Origin: Patescibacteria group bacterium
GTDB lineage: Bacteria > Patescibacteriota > Microgenomatia > UBA12405
Direction: 5' to 3'
DNA: 58,195 nucleotides
NCBI GenBank assembly: GCA_018902845.1
Contig: JAHIPV010000022.1
Coordinates: forward strand, 1 to 58,195
The notes below the pieces were generated by a model. It saw nothing but the letters and a program-made list of their open reading frames with translations, was not told where the DNA came from and did not search any database. Made by a program: the position numbers and the translations under genes. Below, one piece after another: positions 50,221-57,873 of the stretch. Position 1 is the stretch's first letter. Every line of letters begins with the position of its first letter.

Positions 50221-51123
50221 ATGAATTTGTTATTTTTGTTTTTGGTTTTTTTGCTTGGTTTGTGTGCGGGTTCTTATGTCAATATGCTGGTATTTCGTAC
50301 CGCGAAGCGGTACGAAATACAAATTCCAAATTTAAAATCACAATTTCCAAATAAAAAAAACAAAAATAAAAAAAGAATAAGAAAAGAGGTAGACAAAAGA
50401 TTTAGTTTTTGTGATGGGTGTGGAAGACGATTGAAATGGTATGAAAATATTCCGGTTTTAAGTTGGATTTTGCAAAAAGGCAAAAGTAGGTGTTGTGATA
50501 GTCCCCTACCCTTGAGTTATCCAGTTGTTGAACTAACAACCGGGTTATTGTTTGTAATTAGTTTATTGGTTTTGATTCCGACGGGATCCTTCGACTACGC
50601 TCAGGATGACACTTTAATTTTGATTTTAATGATTAGTTTTGTGGTGGTTACTTTTCTGGTTTTTGGTTTACTGATGGATTTGAAATATATGATTTTGCCA
50701 GATTTTGGTACAGCAATATTAATTGTTTGTGCGTTAATAATGAATCTGTTGACTAATTCCGATGGGATCCTTCTACAGGTTTTCGCCGTCGCTAAAGCTA
50801 TGGCGGACAGGCAGGATGACGTATTGGTTGGTGTTGGTGCTTTTGGGTTTTTACTTTTTTTGCACTTAATTACTAAGGGTAAAGGTATGGGAATGGGAGA
50901 TGTAAAATTTGCTTTTTTTATGGGAACATTTTTGGGTTTTAAGAAAGTTGTGTTGGCTTTTTATATTGCTTTTATATTGGGGGCTGTGGTGGGAGTAGTA
51001 TTGCTTTTGTTGAAAAAAGTAAAAAGAAAAACTCAAATAGCTTTTGGTCCATTTTTAATTGTTGGAGTTTTTTTATCATGGTGGTGGGGAGACTGCTTAA
51101 AATTTTTAATTTTTAATTTCTAA
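50221..51123 (+). CDS. pilD: Prepilin peptidase PilD with in-frame repeat insertions
   Basis: The 300-residue membrane protein has the N-terminal LLGLCAGSYVNMLVFRT, a Cys pair (FCDGCGRRLKWYENIPVLSW, SRCCDSPLPLSYPVVEL), and both catalytic aspartates in MDLKYMILPD and GMGMGDVKFAF. It cleaves and methylates prepilins. Three palindromic or repeat insertions are read through: a 13-base inverted repeat plus an A/C-rich tract after VFRT, SFDYAQDD near residue 125, and the segment around VAKAMADRQDDV near residue 190. The core remains intact, so it is probably active. Confidence 0.92.
   Translation: MNLLFLFLVFLLGLCAGSYVNMLVFRTAKRYEIQIPNLKSQFPNKKNKNKKRIRKEVDKRFSFCDGCGRRLKWYENIPVLSWILQKGKSRCCDSPLPLSYPVVELTTGLLFVISLLVLIPTGSFDYAQDDTLILILMISFVVVTFLVFGLLMDLKYMILPDFGTAILIVCALIMNLLTNSDGILLQVFAVAKAMADRQDDVLVGVGAFGFLLFLHLITKGKGMGMGDVKFAFFMGTFLGFKKVVLAFYIAFILGAVVGVVLLLLKKVKRKTQIAFGPFLIVGVFLSWWWGDCLKFLIFNF
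50291..50319. repeat. Perfect 13-base inverted repeat inside pilD
   Basis: TATTTCGTACCGC and GCGGTACGAAATA are perfect arms around GAA. An A/C-rich tract follows; both are in frame. Confidence 0.85.
50584..50610. repeat. Palindromic element inside pilD
   Basis: GGATCCTTCGACTACGCTCA, then GGATGAC, is a near-consensus copy translated as part of SFDYAQDD. Confidence 0.85.
50766..50820. repeat. Palindromic element inside pilD, longer form
   Basis: GATCCTTC and CAGGATGAC ends enclose about 38 bases that contain CGCCGTCGCTAAAGCTATGG, a hairpin-prone interior. Confidence 0.75.
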
Positions 51124-51167
51124 TTTTTAAACAAAAACAAACAACAAGAAAAGAGGTAATATTGGTT

Positions 51168-51842
51168 ATGAACAAAAAGAATAATGGTTTTACCTTGGTT
51201 GAAGTTTTGTTAGTTTCGGTGATATTGATAATTTTGGTAGTGATTATGACTGGTAGTCTTAATCCTAGTGCGATGATTGCCAGAGCACATGATTCTCGGA
51301 GGAAGAAGGATTTGGCTAGAATTAGGATTGCTTTTGAAAATTATTATGCTGATAAGGGTTGTTATCCTGTACAAGCAGAGATTGACGAGTTGATGGATGA
51401 CGAAAATTGTTTTGGTGATGTATTTTCCCCTTGGTTGGGAAAATGGCTTTGTGATCCAAAGGGTCACGTTTATGAAATAGCTGTTAACAATGAAGACGAT
51501 CCTGGTTGCCCGAATTGGTTCAAAATAATGGCAAACTTAGAAAATAGGATAGATGTGGATATTCCAACCGGTTGGTATGAGGGTGGGTCTCGTTACTTTG
51601 GTGATGGTTCCCTAAATAATAATGATGTTAACTATGGAATTTCTAGTACTAATGTTTTGTGGTATGACGAAGTTTCTTTAGGATTAGGAGAGTGTCGGGG
51701 TGATACTTGTTATGTTTTAATTGGTACAGATTGTCAACCGGCCTGGGGGAATCATTGCAGTGGCGATAACTGTTATTATGAACATGGTGGGTCTTGTATT
51801 CCCATGTGTCAAGTTAGTTGTTGTAGGGAGGATTGTGAATGA
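51168..51842 (+). CDS. Cys-rich prepilin
   Basis: NNGFTLVEVLLVSVILIILV gives the cleavage site and membrane helix. The 224-residue product then has ARAHDSRRKKDLARIRIAFE, a globular domain, and a strikingly Cys-rich C-terminus (CRGDTCYVLIGTDCQ, CSGDNCYYEHGGSCIPMCQV, SCCREDCE). The number of cysteines in the last 60 residues suggests disulfide-linked knots on the pilus surface. The ATG at 51168 is preferred; TTG at 51162 has GAGG at good distance. Confidence 0.85.
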   Translation: MNKKNNGFTLVEVLLVSVILIILVVIMTGSLNPSAMIARAHDSRRKKDLARIRIAFENYYADKGCYPVQAEIDELMDDENCFGDVFSPWLGKWLCDPKGHVYEIAVNNEDDPGCPNWFKIMANLENRIDVDIPTGWYEGGSRYFGDGSLNNNDVNYGISSTNVLWYDEVSLGLGECRGDTCYVLIGTDCQPAWGNHCSGDNCYYEHGGSCIPMCQVSCCREDCE

Positions 51843-52327
51843 AAAGTTATAAAAAGGGTTTTACGTTAATTGAATTGTTGGTAGTTATGGCAATAATGTC
51901 GATACTGACCATTGTTGCCGTTTCACAATTTCAGAATGCTAAAAAGAAAGCCAGGGATACCAAAAGAAGAGCTGATTTGAGTGCTGTGTCAAAAGCCTTA
52001 CAAATGTTTTATGCTGATTACGGGGAATTTCCGAGTACTAACCCCTCTGTAGGTGTGCCAGAATTTGATATTGGAGCAATTTGGGGTGGAAGTTTTCAAG
52101 ACGGAAACCATGTTTATATGAAAGTTATGCCTATTGAAAGCACTTTGGATGATTATCCGTATTGTTATGTGGTATCGGCTGACAATACTGCATATGGTCT
52201 TTTTACTTATTTAGAAAGTAGTGGGGATACGGAATGCCAGGGAAATAATTATACATGTGACGGGAGATCTGGCTACTGTTATTCTATAGTTAGTCCTAAT
52301 GTTACTGTTGATGAAATGAGTGAGTGA
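51839..52327 (+). CDS. Prepilin, GspG-like
   Basis: KKGFTLIELLVVMAIMSILT begins a 162-residue pseudopilin or minor pilin. ARDTKRRADLSAVSKALQMF and YADYGEFPSTNP follow the helix. Four cysteines sit in the globular end. Its ATG overlaps the stop of the Cys-rich pilin gene by four bases. Such alpha-helix-plus-YYxxxxxYP patterns are shared by major pseudopilins. Confidence 0.88.
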   Translation: MKSYKKGFTLIELLVVMAIMSILTIVAVSQFQNAKKKARDTKRRADLSAVSKALQMFYADYGEFPSTNPSVGVPEFDIGAIWGGSFQDGNHVYMKVMPIESTLDDYPYCYVVSADNTAYGLFTYLESSGDTECQGNNYTCDGRSGYCYSIVSPNVTVDEMSE

Positions 52328-52419
52328 TGGATATAAAATTCTAAATTCAAAATAAATTATTCAAATATTGAAATTTAAGATAACACTAAAATTAAAAACA
52401 AATTTAAAATAATACTAAA

Positions 52420-52941
52420 ATGAAAAGTAAAATAAATTTTAAAGAAAAAAGATCTGTGAAATTCCAACGGGATCCTTCGGTGAACTCAGGACAAGTTTGC
52501 TACGTCCTCCGATTTGATCGGAAGACTCGCAATGACAGGCTTGAGGGTTTTACTTTGATTGAGCTTTTGGTTGGGATGTTTATTATTGCTATGTTGACTG
52601 GTTTGTTGTTGCCTAATTTTATGGGTGCAAGAGAAAGAGCTAGAGATGCGAGCAGAAAACAGGATTTAAATGCCATGAAAAATGCACTTAGAATATATTA
52701 CAATGATAATCAAGCTTATCCGACAGGTACCAGTCTTGATGCCAATTTTTCCAGTTACATGCCTGGAATTGTGAACATTGGTTATGGATATACTTACGCC
52801 CAGGTAGACAATGGTGATGGTTTTAGGGTTAGCTTTGGAACTGAAGCCACAAAAGCAGAAGAGAATGGGAGTTCACAGTTGAAGTGCGGAGTTGGTACTG
52901 GTTCTACTGACCCTGATATTTTTATGATTTGTGGAAACTAA
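52420..52941 (+). CDS. Prepilin with repeat-extended leader
   Basis: The 173-residue product has the pilin motif EGFTLIELLVGMFIIAMLTG only at residue 43 because the leader contains a palindromic element (52471-52538). The leader is removed by PilD on the cytoplasmic side, so the extra 30 residues need not disturb the pilus. The mature part has ARDASRKQDLNAMKNALRIY and YNDNQAYPTG. A later start, downstream of the element, is not visible in frame. Confidence 0.85.
   Translation: MKSKINFKEKRSVKFQRDPSVNSGQVCYVLRFDRKTRNDRLEGFTLIELLVGMFIIAMLTGLLLPNFMGARERARDASRKQDLNAMKNALRIYYNDNQAYPTGTSLDANFSSYMPGIVNIGYGYTYAQVDNGDGFRVSFGTEATKAEENGSSQLKCGVGTGSTDPDIFMICGN
52471..52538. repeat. Compound palindromic element inside a prepilin leader
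   Basis: GATCCTTCGG...CTCAGGAC, then TACGTCCTCCGATTTGATCG and GACTCGCAATGACAGG, combine the two element classes seen elsewhere. Confidence 0.8.
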
Positions 52942-53040
52942 CAGATCATTGAATAATGTTTTGTGTTAAATTTATTTAGGAGATTAAAAAAATAGATAAC
53001 TAGATGACTGGATAACTAGATTACTAGATAAAAATTAAAA

Positions 53041-53475
53041 ATGAAAAAGAAAAAAAGTGTTAGGGGTTTTACTCTTTTTGAATTGTTGGTAAGTATTTCT
53101 ATTATTGGTATTTTGGTGGCTTTGGCGACTGTGTCGTATAGTGGAGCTCAGAGGAAAGCTAGAGATGCCAGAAGAACACAGGATATGAAGGCAATACAGA
53201 TGGCGGCTGAACAGTATTATTCTTTAAGTGGAGGGAGTTATCCTACTTCTTATTCTACTGGGGATACATGGACAATGGATGAACTGGTTATCCTTCCAAG
53301 TTTCCCGACTGATCCAAAAAATGACGCTACCTATAATTATTCGGACCATTGTACGGGTAATTTAAATGCATATTGCTGTTGTGCTGAAATAGAAAATAGT
53401 TCTAGTGGAAACAGTAATGATAGTTGTGGATTTGGTACTGCCACGACACATTTTTGTGTTCAAAATCAACAGTAA
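53041..53475 (+). CDS. Prepilin, GspG-like
   Basis: RGFTLFELLVSISIIGILVA gives a normal leader with Gly at -1. The 144-residue product continues ARDARRTQDMKAIQMAAEQY and YSLSGGSYPT. It has a CCC cluster in NAYCCCAEIEN and further Cys near the end. It is preceded by short TAACTAGAT direct repeats at 52990-53030. Confidence 0.88.
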   Translation: MKKKKSVRGFTLFELLVSISIIGILVALATVSYSGAQRKARDARRTQDMKAIQMAAEQYYSLSGGSYPTSYSTGDTWTMDELVILPSFPTDPKNDATYNYSDHCTGNLNAYCCCAEIENSSSGNSNDSCGFGTATTHFCVQNQQ

Positions 53476-53523
53476 TTCTGTGAAACAGAATTAAATTTAA
53501 CAATTTTCAAAATTCAATTTTTA

Positions 53524-53982
53524 ATGAATTTTCAACTAATTAATTTACAAAAAAGAGTGTTTTGGCGAGAAACTTTTCGCGATGATGGAGTCGTGGGTTT
53601 TAGTTTAATTGAACTGATTGTAGCAATGACTATTGTTATGGTCGTGACTATGGTTGGTGTGGTTAGTTATCAAGGTGCTAACCGCAAGGCCAGAGATGGA
53701 AAAAGAAAAGCTGATTTAGAGAAAATAAGGGTGGCTTTGGAAATATACAGGCAAGAGAATGATTATTATCCAGAAACGGCCGATAGCGACTTGGTGCCCG
53801 ATTATTTGCAAGGTTGGCCTGATGATCCAAGGAATAACTCGTATTACTATCTTAGAGGTGTGGGAACATTATATAGTTATGCTATTTATGCTCAAATGGA
53901 GGGTACGGGAGAAACTAATGGTTATTACGGAGAAAATTGTGGTGATGAGGGTGTTTGCAATTATAGAGTAAACAATCCTTAA
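53524..53982 (+). CDS. Prepilin, GspG-like with long leader
   Basis: The leader is 25 residues (to VVGFSLIELIVAMTIVMVVT), longer than usual and possibly derived from intergenic sequence. The mature part carries ARDGKRKADLEKIRVALEIY and RQENDYYPETA. Two Cys near the end (NCGDEGVCNY) may pair. It belongs to the prepilin array. Confidence 0.85.
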   Translation: MNFQLINLQKRVFWRETFRDDGVVGFSLIELIVAMTIVMVVTMVGVVSYQGANRKARDGKRKADLEKIRVALEIYRQENDYYPETADSDLVPDYLQGWPDDPRNNSYYYLRGVGTLYSYAIYAQMEGTGETNGYYGENCGDEGVCNYRVNNP

Positions 53983-54020
53983 AGCTGGTAATTGGTGGTT
54001 GGAATTATTAGTATGAATGT

Positions 54021-54518
54021 ATGAGACAGAAGGCTTTTACTTTTATCGAAATGATTACGGTACTTGGTTTGTTCGTTCTTTTGTTGAGCGGTGGAATGGT
54101 TTACATGAATGATTTTAAAGGTAGACAGGATTTGGGTATAGCCAAAGATGAATTGATTAATAAGTTGAGACTAGCAAGAAATTTAGCCAGGACTGGACAA
54201 AAACCAGAAGGAATCACTGATGATTTTTCGTACATAGAGGTGTTGTTGGATGAAGATGGTTTTATGACAGTTTCTACTGATATAGGTAACAGCTATTTTA
54301 GTGAAGATATAATTCCGGCTAATGTCAGGGTGGAAACATCGATTGAAGAAGGTGAATTGCTTTTTTTGATTCGTGACGCAAAATTACTTAGATATGATGG
54401 TGAGTTGATTCCAAGCGGTGTTGGGGAAAGTGTGGCAATTACTTTAGTTTCGATTGAAGATGAGTTAAATACAGAAACGGTTATTATTCGTTCATCGGGA
54501 TTGATAGAGAATGATTAA
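54021..54518 (+). CDS. Pseudopilin, GspH-like
   Basis: QKAFTFIEMITVLGLFVLLL has Ala instead of Gly at -1, a tolerated but less common processing site. The 165-residue product lacks the GspG-type YYxxxxxYP segment and is beta-rich, like GspH/FimT minor pseudopilins that form the pilus tip. It overlaps the next gene by eight bases. Confidence 0.8.
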   Translation: MRQKAFTFIEMITVLGLFVLLLSGGMVYMNDFKGRQDLGIAKDELINKLRLARNLARTGQKPEGITDDFSYIEVLLDEDGFMTVSTDIGNSYFSEDIIPANVRVETSIEEGELLFLIRDAKLLRYDGELIPSGVGESVAITLVSIEDELNTETVIIRSSGLIEND

Positions 54519-54924
54519 AAGAGAAAAAAATGAGGGGCAGAGTATGGTTGAGTTGATTTTTTCCTTGGGGGTATTGGTTTTGGTTTTGGGCGGAGTGGTA
54601 ACGCTGTTAGTTAGGTCTATGAGTAGTAGAAGCGAAGGATTTGATAGAAAAAAGGCAAGTGAGTTGGCGGAGATTGTTATGGAGGAGTTAGTGGCTGAAG
54701 AAAGAAACACACCTGATATTTTTTGGCAGAGGGAGAATTTATCTGAACAAACAAATACCGATTTTGATGGTTATGAGTATAATGTGGGTTTTAGTGGTGT
54801 TGATGGTACAGCTGATTGTGTCGGTGTTGGTAGGCGTTGTTTTTATGTGGAAGTTGTGGTCAATTGGACCAGAGATGAAGAAAAGAGCATTAGTTTTAGT
54901 AGATATTTTACTGATGGAAATTAA
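54511..54924 (+). CDS. Pseudopilin, GspI/PilV-like
   Basis: The 137-residue product has GQSMVELIFSLGVLVLVLGG, a class III signal with Gln at +1 and Glu at +5, then SSRSEGFDRKKASELAEIVM and a beta domain with two Cys. It fits a minor pseudopilin of the GspI or PilV class. It overlaps its neighbours on both sides. Confidence 0.75.
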   Translation: MIKREKNEGQSMVELIFSLGVLVLVLGGVVTLLVRSMSSRSEGFDRKKASELAEIVMEELVAEERNTPDIFWQRENLSEQTNTDFDGYEYNVGFSGVDGTADCVGVGRRCFYVEVVVNWTRDEEKSISFSRYFTDGN

Positions 54925-55432
54925 AATAAACAAAAAAAGGGCTTTTACGTTGATTGAAATGGTTGTAATAATGGGATCGACTGGTCTTATTTTTGTGATA
55001 ATAGCGGGTATTTTGATGAACTCTGTTAAATCTTCTCGAAGGATTAGTGTGGCTAACAGTGTGGAAGAGAGTGGTGCTTGGGCGATAGCTGAAATAAGGA
55101 AAAATTTATTAAAAGCTGATATAGAAAGTTTAACTTGTCCCGCTGATATTGGATCGTCTTTGAGTTTTGTTAGCCGATTGGATGGTGCTACCAATTATAT
55201 TGTTTGTGATGAAACGGGAGGATCGATTGCTTCAGTATCGGCAATAACGGAAGTAAATTTTCTTGGCAACAGTATTCTTGTTTCCAGTTGTCAGGATTTT
55301 GTCAGTTGTGATTTAACTTCATTTTTTCCTGTTGTGGATTTTAAGTTTACTTTATCTAGCGGTGATGAGGAGTCTGGAGTGGATAGTTATGTAGAAAGAG
55401 ATTTTGATGCAACGGTGGTAGTAAGGGAGTAA
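54914..55432 (+). CDS. Pseudopilin, GspJ/PilW-like
   Basis: Starting at the ATG at 54914, the 172-residue product has KKRAFTLIEMVVIMGSTGLI, again with Ala at -1. SVEESGAWAIAEIRKNLLKA and a long beta-rich part with four Cys follow, as in GspJ/PilW. The frame is open further upstream but without a prepilin signal. It ends the pilus operon. H-I-J together would make the tip complex. Confidence 0.75.
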   Translation: MEIKINKKRAFTLIEMVVIMGSTGLIFVIIAGILMNSVKSSRRISVANSVEESGAWAIAEIRKNLLKADIESLTCPADIGSSLSFVSRLDGATNYIVCDETGGSIASVSAITEVNFLGNSILVSSCQDFVSCDLTSFFPVVDFKFTLSSGDEESGVDSYVERDFDATVVVRE

Positions 55433-55439
55433 TAGGCCC

Positions 55440-55468
55440 TTGACAGGAATATTAACTTAATTTATAAT
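55440..55468 (+). promoter_or_regulatory. Promoter of the AbiE operon
   Basis: TTGACA (55440-55445), 17 bases, and TATAAT (55463-55468) are near-perfect. The ATG lies 22 bases downstream, so this mRNA has a leader. AGTA...TACT half-sites at 55469-55486 may bind the AbiEi regulator. Confidence 0.75.
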
Positions 55469-55490
55469 TAGTACATAAAACATACTGATT

Positions 55491-56126
55491 ATGAACCAAG
55501 TACAAAATTTAAAAAAACTGGAGGGTTTAAGTTATTTTGACAAAGGTACTTTGTTGCAGTATATCAATCTCTCTGACAATTCACTTTATGCAAATATTAA
55601 CCGGTGGATAAAAAGTGAAAGAATTATTCAGCTTAAAAAAGGTTTATATGTGACTACTGCTTACTTTAATAAGATATCCAATAAGGATACTTATGTTGAG
55701 TTTATTGCTAACCGATTAAAAGTTCCTTCTTACCTTAGTTTAGAATATGTACTTAGCAGGTATGGTATTTTGGCTGAATCTGTTTTTTCTCATACTTGTG
55801 TCACTCTTAAGTCAACTGGAAATTTTTCGAACAAATTTGGAACTTTTGTTTACAAAAACATAAAGAATGATTTGTTTACCGGATATCAGATAATAGAAAA
55901 AGATCAGTTTGAGATTAAACAAGCCACCAAAGCTAAAGCTCTGTTTGATTATATTTATTACAGGGTTTGTAGAGTTAAAGATATCGGTGAGGATCTGTTG
56001 TCGTCGTATAGGTTGAATTTTGGTGAGTTTACCAATAAAGATATAAAAGAGTTTTCGGTTTATTGCCAAAAGGCAAAGATCAAGAAATATGAGGTTCTAC
56101 CTAATTTAATTAAAAAAATCAGATGA
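55491..56126 (+). CDS. AbiEi-like antitoxin/regulator
   Basis: The 211-residue product starts with a winged-helix-like FDKGTLLQYINLSDNSLYAN and INRWIKSERIIQLKKGLYVT, the hallmark of AbiEi family regulators. SLEYVLSRYGILAES and a C-terminal domain follow. In type IV toxin-antitoxin systems AbiEi represses the operon and counters the AbiEii nucleotidyltransferase. It overlaps the next gene by four bases. Composition is less G-skewed than in the pilus genes, consistent with transfer. Confidence 0.82.
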   Translation: MNQVQNLKKLEGLSYFDKGTLLQYINLSDNSLYANINRWIKSERIIQLKKGLYVTTAYFNKISNKDTYVEFIANRLKVPSYLSLEYVLSRYGILAESVFSHTCVTLKSTGNFSNKFGTFVYKNIKNDLFTGYQIIEKDQFEIKQATKAKALFDYIYYRVCRVKDIGEDLLSSYRLNFGEFTNKDIKEFSVYCQKAKIKKYEVLPNLIKKIR

Positions 56127-56938
56127 TTATCAAAGAACTGGAAAAAATAGTTCAAGAAGAAAAAGCAAAAGGTTCGCTTGGTTTGTATATACGTAATTTG
56201 CTTAAAGAATATTTGCAAATTTATATTCTTTATTATGTTTATATTTCAAGAGAGTATCAAAAAAACTTAATTTTTACAGGAGGAACGTGTTTGCGTCATT
56301 TTTACAATCTTGGGCGTTTGTCTGAAGATCTTGATTTTGACTATATGGTGAAGTTTGACACAAAGGTGTTGCAGGGAGATATGATTGATTTTTTTGCAAA
56401 AAAATATAGATACAAAGTTATGAGTTCTTTAAAACAGCAAGGAAAACAGATTCTTTTTAAATTTCCTGTTTTATATGACTTAGATCTGGCTACTAAAGAG
56501 GAAAGTAACTTGCTTTATGTAAAAATTGATTTGTCAGAGAATCAGTCAAAACATCATGAAAGTATTGTTAGCTCAAAAAGTAAGTTTGGGTTTAATTTTG
56601 TGGCTGTGCATTATGATCTGGATAATTTAATGGCGGGTAAAATTCATGCCATTTTGACTCGTCAGTTTTTAAAAGGCAGGGATTATTTTGATTTGCTTTT
56701 TTTCTTGAAAAACTCGACTCAACCAAACCTTAAAAGATTATCTGATCTTTTGGGTCAAGAGGTAACAAGGGTGGGGTTGGAAAAAATGCTAGATGATAAA
56801 GTCGAGGAATTAGTTGCCAACCATAAGAATGATTTTCAGTCTGATTTAACTCCACTTATTAGCAATCCCGATATTTTGAATTTATATATCAATAATTACA
56901 AAAACGAATATTTTCGCAATAAAAAAAATGTTTTTTAA
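56123..56938 (+). CDS. AbiEii-type nucleotidyltransferase toxin
   Basis: The 271-residue product has the nucleotidyltransferase motif FTGGTCLRHFYNLGRLSEDL followed by DFD. Later LMAGKIHAILTRQFLKGRDY contains the conserved Lys and Arg-Asp motif of the AbiEii/AbiGii family. Some relatives modify tRNA acceptor ends and stop growth on phage infection. The core residues are intact. It is coupled to the AbiEi-like gene. Confidence 0.88.
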   Translation: MIIKELEKIVQEEKAKGSLGLYIRNLLKEYLQIYILYYVYISREYQKNLIFTGGTCLRHFYNLGRLSEDLDFDYMVKFDTKVLQGDMIDFFAKKYRYKVMSSLKQQGKQILFKFPVLYDLDLATKEESNLLYVKIDLSENQSKHHESIVSSKSKFGFNFVAVHYDLDNLMAGKIHAILTRQFLKGRDYFDLLFFLKNSTQPNLKRLSDLLGQEVTRVGLEKMLDDKVEELVANHKNDFQSDLTPLISNPDILNLYINNYKNEYFRNKKNVF

Positions 56939-57412
56939 TAAAATTGGCCAGTTTATTAAAAAATAAGCAAGGTTGAAAAGGGACGGGTCAATCAACTAGA
57001 AAAAGAAAATTTAAAAAAAACCTTCCAAACTTTTAGTCAAAAATTCACTAAATTAATTCCTTCTAAATTTTCAAATCTGGACAAACTTAATTACCAACAA
57101 ATTTTTATTGGCAGTCATTATTTAGAAAAAAAACAACTTCTTTCAGGATTACTACAACTTTGGAAACAAATACAAGAAAATCTTTTGCCTTTTAGTGACT
57201 CACCAAAAAATCTCACAAAATCATTATTAAAGACAAAGCTAAAAACTTTTCAGAAAAAAATAAAAAAGATAAAGGAGTTATAGAAAAAATGGAAAACTCA
57301 TATTTATTATATAGCCGTTACATATCTAATCTAATTACTGATAAATTTTAAAACCTATTATTTTTTTATAAAACTGATGTTTAAAATTTGTGAAAATGCG
57401 TGACGAGAGTGG
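56939..57412. other. Spacer with a gene remnant and a base-skew switch
   Basis: It holds the startless frame at 56960-57283 and a 20-codon frame from 57289 that I do not count as a gene. From about 56.95 kb the plus strand changes from G over C to C over G. Confidence 0.55.
56960..57283 (+). pseudogene. 5'-truncated gene remnant
   Basis: An open frame of about 107 codons ends in TAG at 57281-57283 and has no ATG, GTG or early TTG start. It encodes a Lys/Gln/Leu-rich helical sequence, with NLDKLNYQQIFIGSHYLEKK and LLSGLLQLWKQIQENLLPF. The composition (A and C rich) is opposite to the neighbouring plus-strand genes. I do not recognise the family. It is likely the 3' end of a gene cut by insertion of the AbiE segment or by an inversion. 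Confidence 0.5.
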
Positions 57413-57844
57413 TTAGAGAATAAACTGGTTTTTTGCTAAAAAAGCTTTTTGTTCAGGAATAAGGTTGTCAGGAAGTTGATTAAAAACTGCGAATTCTCGT
57501 CCTTGTTTACTGCCTCGCAACTCCCCTTCTGCCATTTTAGCCAGAAACGCATTGCTTATGGTGTGCCGACCGTCGTCATTAAAATACTCAATAATCCCCA
57601 ATGGTTTAATGATTTTTACTTTTATTCCCAGTTCGTCTTGAATAATTCTATTAATAGCATGATCAATCGGTTCCATAAACAAAATTGTTCCTCCGCATAT
57701 ATGCCACATACCAACAAAAGGAGGAATAGATCGTTTAGTTAAAATAATACCCTGAGGAGTTTGAACGACAATATCGATGGCAGCTCGAGGAACTTTGTGA
57801 TAAATTGACATAAATTCTTTGTAAGAAAGGCGTGGATAGTTCAT
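57413..57844 (-). CDS. NUDIX-family protein with altered Nudix box
   Basis: The 143-residue product has AIDIVVQTPQGIILTKRS, PPFVGMWHICGGTILF and a box starting GGTILFMEPIDHAINRIIQD. Compared with G-x5-E-x7-R-E-U-x-E-E-x-G-U, the Glu after Arg is Ile and the first of the Glu pair is Asp. The layout resembles GDP-mannose hydrolase-like members. Metal binding may be weakened. It is divergent from the DUF218 gene, and TATAAT lies 11 bases before the ATG. Confidence 0.8.
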   Translation of the reverse strand: MNYPRLSYKEFMSIYHKVPRAAIDIVVQTPQGIILTKRSIPPFVGMWHICGGTILFMEPIDHAINRIIQDELGIKVKIIKPLGIIEYFNDDGRHTISNAFLAKMAEGELRGSKQGREFAVFNQLPDNLIPEQKAFLAKNQFIL

Positions 57845-57873
57845 GACTTTTTATTATTATACAAATTTTATGT

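Noticed and set aside
57289-57351. 20-codon frame after the gene remnant
   Set aside because: No supporting signal; composition is ordinary AT-rich spacer.
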